Source of the DNA: Methylococcaceae bacterium
GTDB taxonomy: Bacteria > Pseudomonadota > Gammaproteobacteria > Methylococcales > Methylomonadaceae
DNA length: 34,188 nucleotides
NCBI GenBank assembly: GCA_028748685.1
Contig: JAJRDU010000243.1
Location: 1 to 34,188, forward strand
Direction: 5' to 3'
The notes under the pieces are model-generated. The model made no database searches and had not been told where the DNA came from. It worked only from the letters and a program-made list of their open reading frames with translations. The stretch's first letter is position 1. Every line of letters begins with the position of its first letter. Shown in pieces: positions 33,453-34,188 of this stretch. The translations under genes and the position numbers were made by a program.

Positions 33453-34188
33453 TTGAAACCTACCATTGTCACTCCAGAATCCATAGCCCACGCCGCCGAA
33501 CTGTTGCGCCAGGGCGAACTGGTGGCTTTTCCGACCGAAACCGTCTACGGCCTCGGCGCGGACGCTTCCAATCCCGAGGCGGTCGCCAAGATTTTCGCCG
33601 CCAAGGGCCGGCCGGCCGATCACCCCTTGATCGTACACATCGCCAGAGCCAAGCAAATCGATGACTGGGCCGAAGCGGTGCCGGAAGCCGCGTTGCGCCT
33701 GGCAGAAGCCTTCTGGCCGGGACCCTTGACGATTATTCTCAACAAAAAAGCGGAGGTGCCGCTAGCGGTGACTGGTGGCCAAAATACCGTGGCGTTGCGG
33801 GTTCCGGCCAATCCGGTGGCCTTGCAGTTGTTACAGGTTTTTGGTGGCGGCATCGCCGCGCCGTCGGCTAACCGCTTCGGACACATCAGCCCAACACAGG
33901 CCAAGCATGTCGCCGAGGAACTGGGGGATAGCGTTGCTTGTATCCTGGATGGCGGCCCTTGCGCCGTGGGCGTGGAATCCACCATCATCGATTTGACGGA
34001 CAAACACCCGGCCATACTGAGACCCGGCCGCATCACCCGCAGCCAGCTCAAGGCGGTGCTGCAAACCGAAATCCGCCTGTCCGCACAAACCAAGATAAGG
34101 GCGCCGGGGATGATGGCTGTGCACTATGCCCCGCATACCATGGCCCTGCTTTGCTCTTCCAATACATTGATAGCGATGATCGACGATC
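33453..34188 (+). CDS. L-threonylcarbamoyladenylate synthase, Sua5/YwlC type (partial, 3' end outside)
   Basis: An open frame running off the window, at least 245 residues. It makes threonylcarbamoyl-AMP from threonine, bicarbonate and ATP for the t6A modification of tRNA. Signatures are VAFPTETVYGLGADASNPEAV, IFAAKGRPADHPLIVHI, FWPGPLTIIL, VALRVPANPVAL, IAAPSANRFGHISPT, GVESTIIDL and RPGRITRSQL. After these the linker APGMMAVHYAPHT leads into the extra Sua5 domain, so this is the long Sua5/YwlC form, not short TsaC. The start is probably TTG at 33453 (second residues KPTIV); another in-frame TTG at 33441 is possible and neither has a clear ribosome-binding site. Confidence 0.9.
   Translation, partial: MKPTIVTPESIAHAAELLRQGELVAFPTETVYGLGADASNPEAVAKIFAAKGRPADHPLIVHIARAKQIDDWAEAVPEAALRLAEAFWPGPLTIILNKKAEVPLAVTGGQNTVALRVPANPVALQLLQVFGGGIAAPSANRFGHISPTQAKHVAEELGDSVACILDGGPCAVGVESTIIDLTDKHPAILRPGRITRSQLKAVLQTEIRLSAQTKIRAPGMMAVHYAPHTMALLCSSNTLIAMIDD

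Overview
The window looks like chromosome from a gammaproteobacterium, moderately GC-rich. The dusB-fis pair, a Can-type beta-carbonic anhydrase and a VPLPA variant of the PEP-CTERM sorting signal would fit a methanotroph of the Methylococcales, but no methane-oxidation gene is present, so that assignment is inference. Housekeeping genes frame the window: the 3' end of dnaE at the left, and dusB, fis, purH and a cut-off sua5/ywlC-type gene at the right.

Between them lie about 28 kb that are almost entirely devoted to moving and interconverting inorganic carbon and to ion-translocating membrane modules. Left edge (0.3-1.75 kb): an AT-rich orphan gene bracketed by two imperfect 73/75-bp direct repeats, then a secreted VPLPA-CTERM protein with a clear sigma70-type promoter. 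Block A (+, 2.0-11.0 kb): a SulP anion transporter, then hyfB-hyfC-hyfE-hyfF-hyfG-hyfI, a hydrogenase-4-like membrane complex whose large subunit has lost all four NiFe-binding cysteines. Block B (-, 13.3-11.1 kb): a beta-carbonic anhydrase and a second, divergent SulP. Block C (-, 23.2-13.5 kb): a NuoM-like subunit, a hairpin-rich repeat, dabA1, dabB1 and two more NuoM-like subunits. Block D (-, 28.1-23.7 kb): a second dabA-dabB pair of a different size class. Block E (+, 28.6-30.2 kb): a third SulP, a close paralogue of the first.

Read together, this is a dissolved-inorganic-carbon island: two DAB-type CO2-hydrating pumps (DabA with intact Zn ligands, DabB as the cation-channel partner), three candidate bicarbonate/anion transporters, one cytoplasmic-type carbonic anhydrase, and seven NuoL/M/HyfB/HyfF-type antiporter-like subunits plus HyfC and HyfE. 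DAB function rests on established family knowledge. Participation of the active-site-less Hyf complex and of the three NuoM-like proteins in carbon uptake is inferred from gene context. The most novel elements are the degenerate Hyf complex directly behind a SulP gene and the NuoM-expanded DAB operon.

No tRNA, rRNA, CRISPR array or transposase was recognised.
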